This document shows, piece after piece, positions 1-11,816 of a DNA stretch of 64,000 nucleotides. Source of the DNA: Eumeta japonica (taxonomy: Eukaryota > Arthropoda > Insecta > Lepidoptera > Psychidae). Below the pieces are notes generated by a model that had not been told where the DNA came from, searched no databases, and saw only the letters and a program-made list of their open reading frames with translations. Location: contig BGZK01000015.1 of assembly GCA_005406025.1 (NCBI GenBank), forward strand, positions 1,116,001 to 1,180,000, written 5' to 3'. How positions within the stretch are numbered: the first letter of the stretch is position 1; every line of letters begins with the position of its first letter. A program made the translations under genes and the position numbers.

Positions 1-204
1 GGACGGCTGTATAATTTCAGGATTTTTGAAAAAGTTCAAGGTCATCTCTTAAGTAATTCTCAACGAGGAATCCAACGGTGACCTTCAGTTTGACGTCGGA
101 CTTGACTTTCGGGGTTATTTTAAAGTCAACTTGTTGTTTTTTAAACGGATACATCCATTTTTCACACCGTAGTAATTTCACTTCGATAGTGACGTCGGTC
201 GATT

Positions 205-400
205 TACATATACGCTAGCTTTAGTCAGTGGCTCCGCCCGCGTGGACGCATAGGGAATTCTTTCGTCTTTTACACGCCTCGACTAAGGCGTCGATTCCGA
301 TACAGTACAGCTCCAGATCCCGGTTTCGCCTTCGATCAATTCCGATAATCCCAGAACGACCCATAACTCTTACGCCGAAAACACACCTATATTGAAGGTA
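205..400 (+). repeat. Interspersed repeat with GCtCCGCCCGC head and degenerate CCGAT-type body
   Basis: Starts with gctagctttagtcagtggct and ccgcccgcgtgg, then a run of loosely repeated TTCCGAT/ATCCCGG hexamers. The same design appears at 39560-39985, and the hexamer part at 3060-3150, 23340-23440 and 41615-41765. Probably a non-LTR or SINE-type lepidopteran repeat; class not established. Confidence 0.55.
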
Positions 401-402
401 AT

Positions 403-1092
403 TAGGGATCCGAGCCAAAATGGCAAAAAAGGAACCTTTAAAGTTTCATACTGTCCGTCTGTCCGTCCGTATGTTACAGGCATTTTATTCAAAGACTACA
501 AGAACGTATATTGATGAAATTTATAGTATGGCGTTTTGTATAAGTCACTACTTAGTTTGGTGGTTAAATAACAAAAATAAGTATTTCTTTGGGCACTCCA
601 TGCATGTAACCGAAGCTGAAAAAATTTTTTAAAAGTTTTTAAGCTATTTTTCCTGTATGCGTGTATAATTTCGGAAAGAATCGCCCCGAAAGTTGCAGAA
701 ATTGTCTCCCCCTCTATTTTTTAAACCGTATTTCCAAAAAATATGAAAAAAATAGGGAAGGTAACGCTTAATAAATACTTTCAACGAAATTTTTTTTAAA
801 TGTGGTCGGATACACTGTTTCTGAATTCTTGCCGAAAAACTGCGCTTCTCAACAAAAGGACGTAAGTGCCATGAAGATATACTCTTTTGCTGATGCACTT
901 TAGTTTATTTAAATAGTAATAGTCGACATAACTACTTGTTTTTTTAGTTATAGGAGATTAAAGTGCTCCTTTCTGTGCGGGAAACATGGAAAAAGTGTAA
1001 AAGCATATTTTTTTTCATGTGTAGTGCATTTCTTTGTAATAATGACTTCGGAACCCTATGATGAGTGTGGCCCGACATGCTCTTGGCCTATT
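403..1092 (+). repeat. Dispersed ~700-bp repeat, copy 1
   Basis: Runs from ggatccgagccaaaatgg, through tccgtctgtccgtccgt, tagtttggtggttaaata and aagtgccatgaag, to ccgacatgctcttgg. Recognisable copies lie at 27733-28471 (reverse) and 58400-59160 (forward) in the same order, so all three are one element. No transposase or reverse transcriptase is visible in it. Confidence 0.7.
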
Positions 1093-1289
1093 TTGTTTTT
1101 TATTAGTATTACGCAAGCAGGTTTGGACGGGCAGGGGCGCGCGCGGGAGATGTATTATTTCTTACATTTGTTGACAAAGAGAATGGAAAGGGAGAATATT
1201 TTAAACTTTACGTTATACGAAAAAGTGCGTAATATAAAATAATAATACTGATTTTGTTATAGTTATACAAATCAGTGTATACACAACCC

Positions 1290-1625
1290 TTTTCCAAAAT
1301 TTTGTCTTTCTGTTTATCCGGGGTAATTTTTAAAACGGGTGAACCGAACTCGATGGGACTTTTATCGGTAGGTAGAGGAACTTATTGGTCTATACTTAAG
1401 TTATTTTTTATCGTGGAAAAAATTGGAGCTCCTACGTAAAAATTGTAAAACACTTAAAAATTGGGCAAAGTTTGAATTTGCTCATCAATTACGGGTATAA
1501 AAATCGAGAGTGGGGTCGATATCGGAATTATTATGGATAGCGTAGTCGGTCGTTATAAAAGATTATAAAGCCAAGAAATTTATTTTATGTCCATGCATAG
1601 CCGCAGGCGGAAGTGAGTTAGGTAG
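1290..1625. repeat. Probable interspersed repeat fragment
   Basis: Contains phrases typical of a common lepidopteran repeat as I remember it: gtttatccggggtaattttt, gaaccgaactcgatggga and agccgcaggcggaagtgag. No second copy of this part is clear in the window, so the call relies on recall. Confidence 0.4.
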
Positions 1626-3757
1626 AAATAAACGAATATCAATAAAGTGCCAATTAATAGTAAATTATCGTCGTATAATTTAATAGTGGAAAAATATCCT
1701 ACATTACGTTTTGGGTAAACGAAAATATATGTCAAGTCCTATCCAAATATTTTTAACATATTGCAAGACTAACGTTTTCAGATTATTTATTTATTCAGCA
1801 TGCCACGTAGTATTTGTTTTTTTTTTGTTAATCACTCCTAAACATTGGTAGGCATATTTTGTAAAATGTTTAAAAATGTTATTTCCGTAATACATGTTTT
1901 AAGTAATTTAATTGAAATCCTATCAATTATGTTTATAAATACCTCAAAGAACTGTAATGATTCTAATGGTTATATAAAAACAAAAATCTATTTTTTTATT
2001 TGATATACTTTTTGTTACAAGTGATCACATTATACATTTAGGTTAGTGGAATAAAATTTCTTAGCCTTGATTGCATAGTATTACATTTTTATTAATTCCT
2101 TACCAAAAATATGTCTACATATACCTAAAAAGTAATGGATACTTTTTTTGTGCTTGGAAATCAAATAAGACTATAAAGAAGTTAAAAAATGTAGCTGCAA
2201 GTACCATATAGTGTCGGAAGTACGTACTATTAAACTTACAAATAAATATTGGAGAAAAATCTCACTAAAATTAATTAAAATATTTTCATACCTCACATTT
2301 ATCTTTTAATTTGAACCGTATTAGTATAAACAGCTACAAACTCGCAAACCATTGATTTTATTTTGAAAAAAAAATGAGCAAGCTTTGTGGTTGTTTTTAT
2401 TTCGCATTGTTGTGGTAAAACTATAGATAAGGTAAAACTATAGATAAGGTAAAACTGTGAAACCAGAATGAATGGAGGTACTTATATACTACTATTAATT
2501 ACTTCTATATAATCTACATAAACAGAACAATATATTAACTGATATACGTTTCTTTTTATATGGGAGATAATTATTATTAATTGAAAAATAAATAATTTAT
2601 GAATTTCACATGCGCAGGATCTAGGACGTCAGCGCTATTTAGTGTCCTCTCTTGTCTTGTATATCAATTATAATATTTCGAATATTTTATAACTTTTAGC
2701 TATAATTTAATACAATTTTCTATATCTATAATTTAATATAAAAATTTCTAGATGGGTTGAAATATAAGATTTTTGCTGTCCGCATTTAATCAATCCAGTG
2801 ATAATAATGTAATTGTATTTTTAATATTCTAAATAGAACTGGCTCGTTTCAGAAATTTTCAATATTAACCACAAGTCTGGCGGAAGATGGCGCCATTCTA
2901 AGCCGTCAATCCTTTGACGTGTTGTACCAAATATTGTATTACTATGTTGCGTATGCGTGGGACTTAATCGGGCTTCGTTGCCATTAAAAATAAGTCATCG
3001 AAACTATTTTTGAGAAAACCGTGGACGTAGAATGAATTTATACATTTTCTATATCGAATGTTGTCGTCATATCCATACCATCATTCCGATTCTGATTCTA
3101 CCCTCGTCTCGATCCTGATCTCCTCCACGCCTGATACAATTCCGACCAAGTTGTCCCCCCTGTTTGGTAAAATTGACAAGTTGAAAATCTTCTTTAAATG
3201 AGTAACAGTTGTTTTAACTATTAGAACATTAAATTGCGTGATATAACTATTGTCTATTAATCGCGCACGATTTCAAACAAAAAAAATATATATATCAACA
3301 ACCATAGATCTGGTGTCTAAGAGCAGCACAATTTATATAATATCCGAGATCTAAGAAAGAAATAAGATCTTAGAAGAAAAATACGTTTTTGCACATTCTA
3401 ACAAAGATATTTGTAAATAATATTATTTATCGGAATAACATGTTAATGACGGTATTTATGGTTTTAATACTTGCATTAACCACGAAAGTATTTATTACAT
3501 TAAACCGAATGGAACCACGCTCTTTGGTCAAAGATATTGTGTTATTTTGTTTTTGTTCACATTTAAGTAATATTATTATTAATAAGTAATGCTTTGTAAA
3601 CCACCTAAAACTTTTATTGACTCTGACGTTTTGCATAAAAAAAATCCCGCTATTTATTATATATTCTTCTTTGCCTATAATTCTTTTATAATATAACTTT
3701 GTAAAATGTTATTTTTATACAATGCAACTTTTTCACAACTTTTTCTTTCAATTTCAG
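1626..3757. other. AT-rich region upstream of gene A, no gene seen
   Basis: No supportable coding region. Holds a short direct repeat (aaggtaaaactatagat, 2.5 copies, about 2413-2458) and a degenerate CCGAT-type stretch at 3060-3150. The unseen 5' UTR exon(s) and promoter of gene A should lie here or further upstream. Confidence 0.5.
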
Positions 3758-3814
3758 ATCTACAACAGAATTCAAGTCCGCGAGTATTTAAAAATGCATC
3801 CATTCATAAAGCAG
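3758..3814 (+). CDS. Gene A exon with start codon (5' UTR part plus 7 codons)
   Basis: An acceptor (atttcag, ending 3757) opens this exon, so at least one non-coding exon must lie upstream. ATG is at 3794-3796 and the coding part reads MHPFIKQ, ending at a CAG|GTACCA donor in phase 0. Genes B and C have matching 7-codon exons (MYPLLRQ, MHPLLRQ), which is the main support for so short an exon. Confidence 0.82.
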
Positions 3815-6800
3815 GTACCAGAACCGTTTCTTTAACAATAGGGCTTATTGTAGTTGATTAAATTAGTTTAAAAATATTGTCAATATCTTCTACTACTTCA
3901 CGTTCCACCATTTTGATAAAACTGATTTTATACCTGTGATTTATGAACAAAACTTGCGAACAAATAATACTATAAATTGATAGTGAAAAATTTAGGAACT
4001 TGAAGTTTCACCCTTTGTCACGTCGTGGGATCACACACACGACACCTAGGTGGGTCAGTCTGAAAGTCCTTAGAAAATCAAAAACTGAGCAAACTAGCAA
4101 GCTATTTTTATAATTATTGTTTTTCAAAATAGTGTCCGTTGAGATCAATATATGCGTCGCTGTATTCGATGGAATCATCGAGAAAAACACTTTTTGCATT
4201 TGCACTTAGAGGTCGCTTCGATAGCTTTTAAGTATACAGCCACTGTTTCCTCGGTGTTCGTAAACTACTTTCCTCGAAGTTTTCCTTTTAGTTTAGGAAA
4301 TAAATGAAAATCTCTTGGTGCGAGGTCGGGGCTGTAAGGCGAGTGAACTAGTGTTTCTATAATTGCGTTCCCAAATAGTTAGCTGTTTGTCTGGCGGTGT
4401 GTGGTGAGGCGTTGTCATCATGAAGGAGAATCCCACTGCAAGGTCGTTTTTCTCGAACCTTTTCCAGAACAAGAAGCAAGCCATCGTTAGAGTACTAGTC
4501 TACAGTGATTGTTTTTTAGTTTCTAAAACAAAAGATTGCATAATCTGTCTTATTCTGTCATTTTGATCAAATCTATCATTCCGAAGAAAGAAGTCACCTC
4601 TTTTTTCCGACGCTTCGACCTCATCTTACTTTAGTAGGCAACTCCTCTAAGGGAAGCACCCACCCAGCAGACTTTCTTCTGGTTTCGGGATTGCAATAGT
4701 AAATCCAGCTTTCGTAGCTCGTTACCAAGCTGTATAAAGTATTTGAGTGACCACCGATAAATCTTTGCATCCTTTCTCGGCATCAATTAACAAGATGCAG
4801 TTTTTGAGCTTTGTTCAAATTTTGAGGCATCCACCAAGTACAAATTTTCCATGTTCCATTTCTTGACCACTAAAGGTTTTGTGTACTTGACTCATATCGA
4901 TGTATAAGTTTGTCCAAATCTACTAGTAGGTCACTCTTTTGTCGGTCTGTATCATGAGCCGTACAACACTGATGTTGTCTTCGGTTGTCGTCGAAGAAGG
5001 ACGTCTCTCATGCTGATTGTTAGTTAGAACAGTGCGATCAAGTTTGAATTCTTTTAACCAGTTATAAAGAGTAGCAAGAAATGGAGCTTCACCATGAAAG
5101 ACCAACTGAAGTCTGTTATAACTTTCTTGTCGGTTTAAACGACAATGAAAGGTACGAAAATTATTAGAAGAAAATTTTCTCGTGTTAAATACATGTTCAC
5201 GTTAGACAAACATTTTAATATAATATAAATAAATACTTATATATATTAAACCACATATAAGCACTACTAAATATATTAAATGACATAATTCCTTTATAAA
5301 TGTGATTTTTTGACGATTGCATTTAATTTGCACAATTTACACAATGTAGATAATTCCTGCGTAGAATGTGTGGATTGTCTTTGAAAGTTAGACATGGAAA
5401 TAGAGATAGCAGAGAAGGGTGTGATTTGAAATAGATGTGGTAACATAGAGTAGAAAAAAAATAGGTTGCAGTGGTTTTGACATGCAACCAATTTGGTGTA
5501 CATAGGATTTTCTAGGGCGACCCTTGCCGACATTTTAATCACATACATTCGTTCCATGGGTTTGTGTAGTCAGTCTAAAATATATAAAGTCCTATTTAAA
5601 TAACATACGGTTTATTAAAGAGAGTTTGCTAATATATGTATTAACGAGTTATAGCTCAAAGCAAATAATTATTGATATAAAAAAAACTACGTATTAAAAA
5701 TAATGTAGAATTTTTGACAAAGCCTAAAGTGGGCTCACATAATATATGTTCACTTGGAGCTTTGCAGCTTACTTAGTCCGTAAATATAGAAAGTGATTTT
5801 TTACCGTTTTGTTTAAATTTAACGAAAACCAAATCATATTATTTATTTTTTTTGAATCTACTATTTAAATTACATGGAAATTTGTACGTTTATTAAATAT
5901 TGATTTTTTTTTCGTTATCGCAATTTTTAATGCATAACAGAATTGTGAACGATGTTAAACTCACTTTTAGTCAAAAGTCCCATTAAAATCCAACCGTTTC
6001 AACGCAAAACGAAGGATACAAATTACATATATTTGTTTAACTATTTTGTTTATTGCATTTAACTCATATACTGTTTTAAATTTATCAGACGTTCGTGGTC
6101 AGCGGCGCCGCCCTGAACATAGTGGGCAATGGCTGCGCCCATGGATACCCAGCGGTGCTATTTGCTCAGCTGAGCGGGAACAGCACTGCCTTGCGGCTCA
6201 CCCAAGACGACATGTCGTGGATCGGTATATAGACATTTTAAAAAGACAATTCACACATATCACATCGTGGTATTCAGCTATAAGTCACCTGTCTTACTTG
6301 CCTGACTTACAAGTTGTTAAAAAAATAAAATAAGTAATTGTTAAAACATTCCTGGTTTCCATTAATGAGGCATACACTATCAAAATCGTTTTATTTCTAA
6401 GAAGGTTTGACTTATTAGTCAAACCTAAAATAAAAAGGCTTATTAGCCTAAATAGCTATTATCTGGACGTCGTCACTTAACATTTAGCTCCAACAATTTT
6501 TATGACAATGAATTGTCATTCAGCGAGATAGGAGGGCTACTATTCACGTGTCCGGAATATCAAAAGGAAACAAACGTCTATTATATAATACGCTTTTATT
6601 GCTTTTTAAAATATTCACCATGAAGATCGACCCACTTTTGCATATGCTGAAACCAATTTTTATAGCACTTTTTCCATTCTGATTGAGGTAACTTCTTAAC
6701 GTGCACTTTGAACGCACCAACGGCCTCTTCGCGGCTCGAAAAACGTTGACCACGTAATTTATTCTTCGCGCTTGGGAATAAATAGAAATATTTGGATACC

Positions 6801-9800
6801 AAATCGGGGCTGAACGGCGGACAACCCGTCCATTCGATCTTTTGACCTTCCAAAAACCGAGTTGTTTCGGCCGACATGTGACAGCTAGAATTGTCATGAT
6901 GAAGAATGATTCCGCGTTGTCGGTTGTTCTTTCTTATTTCTTCAAAAACTTCTGACAAACAAATGGTTGTGTACAATCTAAATTAACCGTTGTACGATTC
7001 TCTAGTGGCATCGGATGGGTTAAAATTATGTTGCCTGTGGTTACAGCACAGGCAACATAATTTTAACCCATCCGATACAAAAGTATAATATTTTTTTCTA
7101 TCGAAAACGATATTTTTGGCATGCATATGTCCATTTAGTCAACAATTCAAGTATACAGACCTGCTTTATATGATATATATGTCAATGTACTGGTTCTCGG
7201 AGGTCGTAATACAATTAAGTCTTATTTTGTTAGTATGAAACGAATGATCATAGAGCCGGCAACTAGACAAACGAGTTGAGAAGGGTTTTTTTTTTAATTG
7301 TATTGTCTATGGTACTGGTTATTCTGAAGTGGCGCAATTCTATCGATAGATAAACTCCTATGATTACAAAAACTGTACTAAATTGAATTTAGTCTGTTTG
7401 TTAAAGCCGCTTTTCGATCACGCGCTCATGGAGCGCGCCACGACCAGTGTTGCTAGACGTCCCGATTTTGGCGGGACGTCCCGATTTTTAAATCAAAATT
7501 AAATGTCGCGCACGGCTTAGTCCCGCTTTTCGGGGATCACTCGACCGTGCGTGCAGCGTGCTGAGGAAAAGCGGGCGTGTAGCACAGAGCACAGACAAGT
7601 GGCCCAGGGCTTAGTAACTTTAAATAAAATGAAAAAGTGACCTCTGTGATTTTAACTGCTAAACTAGGCTTTGAAATTATAAATACTGTCTTCTGTCATA
7701 TTAATTTTCGACTAGTAATACGAACACCACATAACGCCATATTTTTCTAATGAATAAAACTTTTTTGACTTTGATTTCAGTTTTTATTATTTTTTTTTTT
7801 TATTCAGAAGACGAATAAGACTCAACTACCTAACTATAGGGTAAATCTGATTTAAAATATCATATTTTTTATTAAAATACATTTTCTATGGCTATTTTTG
7901 CTATCTATTGTCACGTAAACGTAATTTGAACTCAAATAAAAAGATGAATATTTAAAAATTTCTTATTATATACGTTTTTTCACTATGTCCCGCTTTCGAT
8001 GAAAGAATCCCGCTTTTATCACTCAAAAAGTTTCAAAATCCCGATTTGGCAAAAAAAAAAAAATCTGGCAACGCTGGCCACGACTGACCGTGCCGTCAGG
8101 GCGTTCCGCGAAACGCGTTCCAAATGTTCGAAGTATAACAAATAAGCGCGTCTGGCCCACGTGGCAGCTGTTCCAGCATTTGACCGATCGACATGAATGC
8201 CGGCCTTGTACGAGCAGCTGCCGCATTCATAGTTATTCACAGTATTACATATGAGAAAAAACAGACACGGAAAGTGCGTTGATGGATGAAAGAAGCAGCC
8301 ACAGCCACTCCCATTTCAGCGCTCCCTCCTCTCCGTGCATCTCCTCTGAGCGTTCCGTTATGAGAAAAACGATTTTTACTATATTACAGCAGTTCTTTTG
8401 AACTATACAAATATATCGATTTACGGTAATGGTTGTCCATGGCTATGAACGCGACGAACTCCCGAATACAACGGAATCCGTCCCAACCGGCGCGCGCGCA
8501 GCAGCTGAATTACTGTTGATACGCCGTAAAAAATGTATATCAGCCGGAACGACAACGATGGAATGTCGTTGGTTAATGTCGTTCCCATACTATTTTACTA
8601 ATGTTAACGATAGTACAAAGCCACTTGTCCAACCCTGCTGCTCCACGTTTGAGCGTTCTAACGAACAATTTGGCGCGCGTTCCAAAGCTGCATCCATTAG
8701 ACGCGGCTGGGATGCGCGCTAATGTTTGACCTCTTGGAGCGCGTAGTGGATACGCGCCTTTGTCATTAATACGCCGCGCGCTATTGAGCATGATTTATAT
8801 TTATTCACATATTTTACGGTAACCAATACACGAACTAGATGTAACGGCGTTGCCCGACGAAAGATAAATTCCGGAAATATGTAATAATGCTGGAAAAATA
8901 TGGCTATTTAACGGCCAATTAGAAAAATGTGATAATTCTACATTGTTTTATTGGAATAAAATTAATTTTTTTATGTGTATTTCGTGACTTTCTGACGATC
9001 ATTGTCTTATATAACCTCTCAAAGGTTCTTTTTATTAACTTTCAATCGAAGTTTTGCAATCTTTAGGAAAGTGGTAAACATCTATTTCAGCAATTTTGGG
9101 AACACGACAAAGTTTCATCTTTTGTTCAAGACAGGCTTAACTTTTACTTCTACAAGAAAATATTGGAATATATGTATTTGACTTAGGGACAATGAAAACT
9201 TTATCCATACCATTTCTAATGTTCCATTCGCTATCATGTTTTTTTTGGAAAATTCTCAATTAAGCACTTAATAATTTTAAAGTACTATATAGAAGAAATT
9301 GTTATTTTACTAAACATATCATGTTTCATGTATGAAAGTAAGAGATTTAAATAATGTTACGGCCTAGGAGACCTATAAGACAATAATATGTTATAAATTA
9401 TAGGTTATTAATAAACCAGACATTTAGAAAAATCTGAAAATCGATTGACTCCACAGGTCATCCCTAAAACTTTCCGTCATGATATTTATCAATATTTTTG
9501 AGCTCCTTCAGTTATAGCTATTGTTCATGAGTTTTTAAGCTTTTCGAGCTTAAAAATTTGAAAGATGTTGGACTGTCCCTGAAACTTATTACTATCGAGT
9601 TCAAAGCATTCAAAAATAGATTAGTTGTAAATTGTTGTTTGTTTTCAAGCTCTCTGAGCTCTCCGAGCTCAAGAATGTAGCTCTAATACGTTCAGAGCTA
9701 TTCGAGTTTAAAATTCTGTATAGGTATCTTAAAAAAAAAAGATTTACTTTAGAATTGTTTGATAAAGATACAAAAATCGGTGGATTATCTTTGTAATATT

Positions 9801-9952
9801 TATCTCGAACGCATTAACTAGTTTCGATGCAGTTTGCAATAATCGACGTTGTTTTTTAAGCAGAAGAACTAGTAATACTTTGGAATTAATCGCTGAAATG
9901 GTTTAAAAAATATTGTAAAAAACACTTTTTCATTAATTTTGCAACACACTCA

Positions 9953-10045
<93 letters not shown>

Positions 10046-11816
10046 GCACACACACATAAACGCACGCAAGCACGCACGCACGCACGTACGCACGCACTTA
10101 CACGCAAACGTTACTTGGAAAATGGTCAAAATAGATTTTAGGACCTTAAAACGTCAAAGATTTAATGAAAACTCGATTTTGGAAATCTGATTTTATGAAA
10201 ATTTTTCAATTTTTGCAGCGGGAATTAAAAGAAAATATTTTGACATCTGTCAAATTAAGCACCAGGTCTGGCACTAGGCCACCACGTAAACACGTAGATT
10301 ATAAACGTAGCTTTTATTTCAAGTTCACGTTTTTCAAGAAAATTTACAAGAAAGCTTAGAGACGCTTCTCATTGATCTGTTTGGTTTTATTCTTCAATTT
10401 GACAAATACTTTTGCTGTATTATTTAAAATATTTTACATTATTTTAAATAATTCATTATTATTTCAGCCTCCATTGGATCCGCAATGAGTTTTGCTGCCA
10501 ACTTCCTGACGCCGGTTCTCATCACCCGTTATGGGAAACAGAAGACCCATCTGATTTCAACCATACCAGCTATATTCGGATGGATGATGTTTGCATTACG
10601 GGAGTCTATGCCACTATTCATAATGGCCAGGTTGATGCACGGGCTGGCTTTCGGTTTGAGGCTGCCATTGTCACCAGCTTTAGTAGCGGAATACACGGAT
10701 CCCGAGTACAGAGGGGCTTTTTTGGGCACTTTTGCGGTTTCTTTAGGCTTAGGAATGTTTCTGTCCCATTTGTGGGGTGCGTTTCTTGATTACAAAATGA
10801 CCGCTTTGGCATGCGGCGTTTTTTCTCTGTTATCCCTTATTATTACCTATTTTTCTCCAGAATCGCCGAGTTGGTTGATTTCGAAAGGAAGGTTTGAAGA
10901 AGGCATTAAATCGTTCAGATGGTTGAGAGGTATTGGTTTGGATCAGGAGAAGGAGTTAAATGCGATGATAGATCTACAAAAACGGAGAGTGGCGAATGAA
11001 GCAAAAGAAATAAATAAATTAAAACATGTCAATAGTAAAATATTGTATTGGAAATTGATCAAGGAGGCAGTTTATAGTTTGAGAGTATTTAAAAAAAGAG
11101 AGTTATTAAAACCCACTATAATAGTTATTAATATGTTGATAATATTCGAGTTTTGCGGTAACCATTTTATGCCAGCATTTGGCAATAAAATTTTGATGTT
11201 AGTTTTGAACAAAGAAAATCCTAATGATGTAAATTGGCATTTAACAATTTTGGATATTTTGAGAATGGCATGTGCGGTTGTGGCAATATTCCTATTAAAA
11301 TATTTAAGGCGACGGACCATTTTATTTACTAGCGGATTCTTGACTGTCTTATCCATGGTAGCGATCGCTTCTTATATTTACATCCGAAGGTCGTATAGTG
11401 CTGAAGTGTCACTATTTGGCGACACTCTACCAATGTGCATCATGATGATATATGTCTCGTCATTCGGAACCGGATTGGTACCCATAAACTGGGTAATATG
11501 CGGTGAAATATTTCCAATGGCAAACAGGAATATAGGTACAACGATTTCAATTGCATTTCTCACCATCATCTTCATGATCTCTATGAAAACAGCACCGCAA
11601 CTGTACGAAACTATAGGTGTCGAAGGGAGTTTTCTGTGTTACGCCTCGATTTTAACCATTTGCCTTGTCGTCGTATGTATTCTGTTACCTGAAACTAAAG
11701 ATAGAACACTTCACGACATCGAAACCAGTTTTACACGTAAAGGGGTAATTGAGGTGGTCGACGATGAAGTCGAAATGCGTTTGGTGAATACAAAGGAAGC
11801 TGTTGTTGAGAGATAA
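3794..11816 (+). CDS. Gene A: Tret1-like MFS sugar transporter, three coding exons
   Basis: Predicted plasma-membrane transporter of the MFS sugar porter family, closest in style to insect facilitated trehalose transporters; the actual sugar is not determinable. CDS joins 3794-3814, 6089-6224 and 10468-11816, giving 501 aa with all GT-AG junctions. Sequence marks: loop 2-3 motif RYGKQKT from about residue 73, a conserved E..RG (EYTDPEYRG) near 128-135, PESPSWL at 183-189, NWVICGEIFP ending near 401, and LPETKDRTLHDIE from about 459. Length and the approximately 12 hydrophobic segments fit the family. The start is the only ATG in the first coding exon and is preceded by AAA; B and C use the same position. 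Introns are 2274 and 4243 nt and both hold transposon debris. Head of a tandem array with B and C. No frame damage is seen. Family assignment is firm; trehalose specificity is inference. Confidence 0.9.
4114..5165 (-). mobile_element. Mariner transposase remnant in intron 1 of gene A
   Basis: On the minus strand, broken frames give mariner sequence in order: an N-terminal part around 5165-4923 (FRT..., then APFLATLYNWLKEFKLDRT and TEDNISVVRLMIQTDKRVTY), a catalytic-region part near 4480-4290 (HDDNASPHTARQT in one frame), and a C-terminal GHYFEKQ followed by TAA at 4116-4114. Several frameshifts; inactive. The 3' side has a mariner-like end (gtgggtcagtctgaaagtcc, from about 4049), but I find no matching inverted repeat beyond the 5' side. 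Confidence 0.85.
5294..5575 (-). mobile_element. Fragment of LINE reverse transcriptase C-terminal region
   Basis: Minus-strand frame MERMYVIKMSARVALENP resembles the region after the reverse transcriptase domain of RTE-like insect LINEs. The same stretch (cgacccttgccgac...gtcagtct) recurs at about 50350-50415. Heavily decayed. Confidence 0.5.
6089..6224 (+). CDS. Gene A second coding exon
   Basis: Starts after tttatcag and ends at ATCG|GTATAT, 136 nt, leaving phase 1. It translates from TFVVSGAALNIVGNGCAHGY and continues to a DDMSWI end, the N-terminal region and first helix of Tret1-like transporters. The homologous exons at 29010 and 53427 align without gaps except one extra codon in B. 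Confidence 0.9.
6596..7039 (-). mobile_element. 5'-truncated mariner transposase, in intron 2 of gene A
   Basis: The minus strand carries the C-terminal half of a mariner transposase of a different lineage from the one at 4.1 kb: TTICLSEVFEEIRKNN, the catalytic Asp block ILHHDNSSCH, the SPDL block, NKLRGQRFSSREEAV, and GEYFKKQ with TAA at 6598-6596. Upstream, PLENRTTVN (about 7010-6980) is still recognisable after a 1-bp deletion. Coding similarity then runs into the hairpin at 7010-7076 and stops. Confidence 0.88.
7010..7076. repeat. Perfect hairpin: 30-bp arms, 7-nt loop
   Basis: Left arm 7010-7039 and right arm 7047-7076 are exact reverse complements (30 of 30); the loop is GTTACAG. The left arm lies in frame with the truncated mariner, so the right arm looks like an inverted copy of it. 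Confidence 0.95.
7445..8076. mobile_element. hAT-type MITE with 8-bp target site duplication
   Basis: Ends are CAGTGTTGCTAGA (7445-7457) and TCTGGCAACGCTG (8064-8076), which match as inverted repeats at 11 of 13 positions. Both sides are flanked by the same 8 bases, GCCACGAC (7437-7444 and 8077-8084). An 8-bp duplication and CAG...GTTGC ends are characteristic of the hAT superfamily. At 632 bp with no transposase frame it is non-autonomous. Inner parts repeat tcccgctttt/tcccgattttt motifs. Confidence 0.92.
8085..8800. repeat. GC-rich unidentified element around the hAT insertion
   Basis: Together with 7400-7444 this forms a CpG-rich block (many gcgcgc words) unlike its AT-rich surroundings. 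The hAT MITE sits inside it, so it was there first. Several short frames exist on both strands but none resembles a protein I know. Most likely an older transposon; class unknown. Confidence 0.4.
9943..10096. repeat. (CA)n microsatellite followed by (GCAC)n
   Basis: Nearly pure CA dinucleotides with a few caaaca interruptions to about 10056, then a CGCA/GCAC tetranucleotide run to about 10096. Lies in intron 2 of gene A, about 370 nt before the last exon. Confidence 0.97.
10468..11816 (+). CDS. Gene A last coding exon
   Basis: Follows an atttcag acceptor. CC completes the split codon (Ala), then SIGSAMSFAANFLTPV and an uninterrupted reading frame to TAA at 11814-11816. It holds transmembrane helices 2 to 12, the sugar transporter motifs and the cytoplasmic tail. 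The nearest AATAAA that I see is at 12440, about 620 nt past the stop. Confidence 0.92.

Noticed and set aside
9886..10190. Open frames of Cys-Val or Thr-His repeats on both strands
   Set aside because: They are translations of the CA microsatellite and lie inside intron 2 of gene A.
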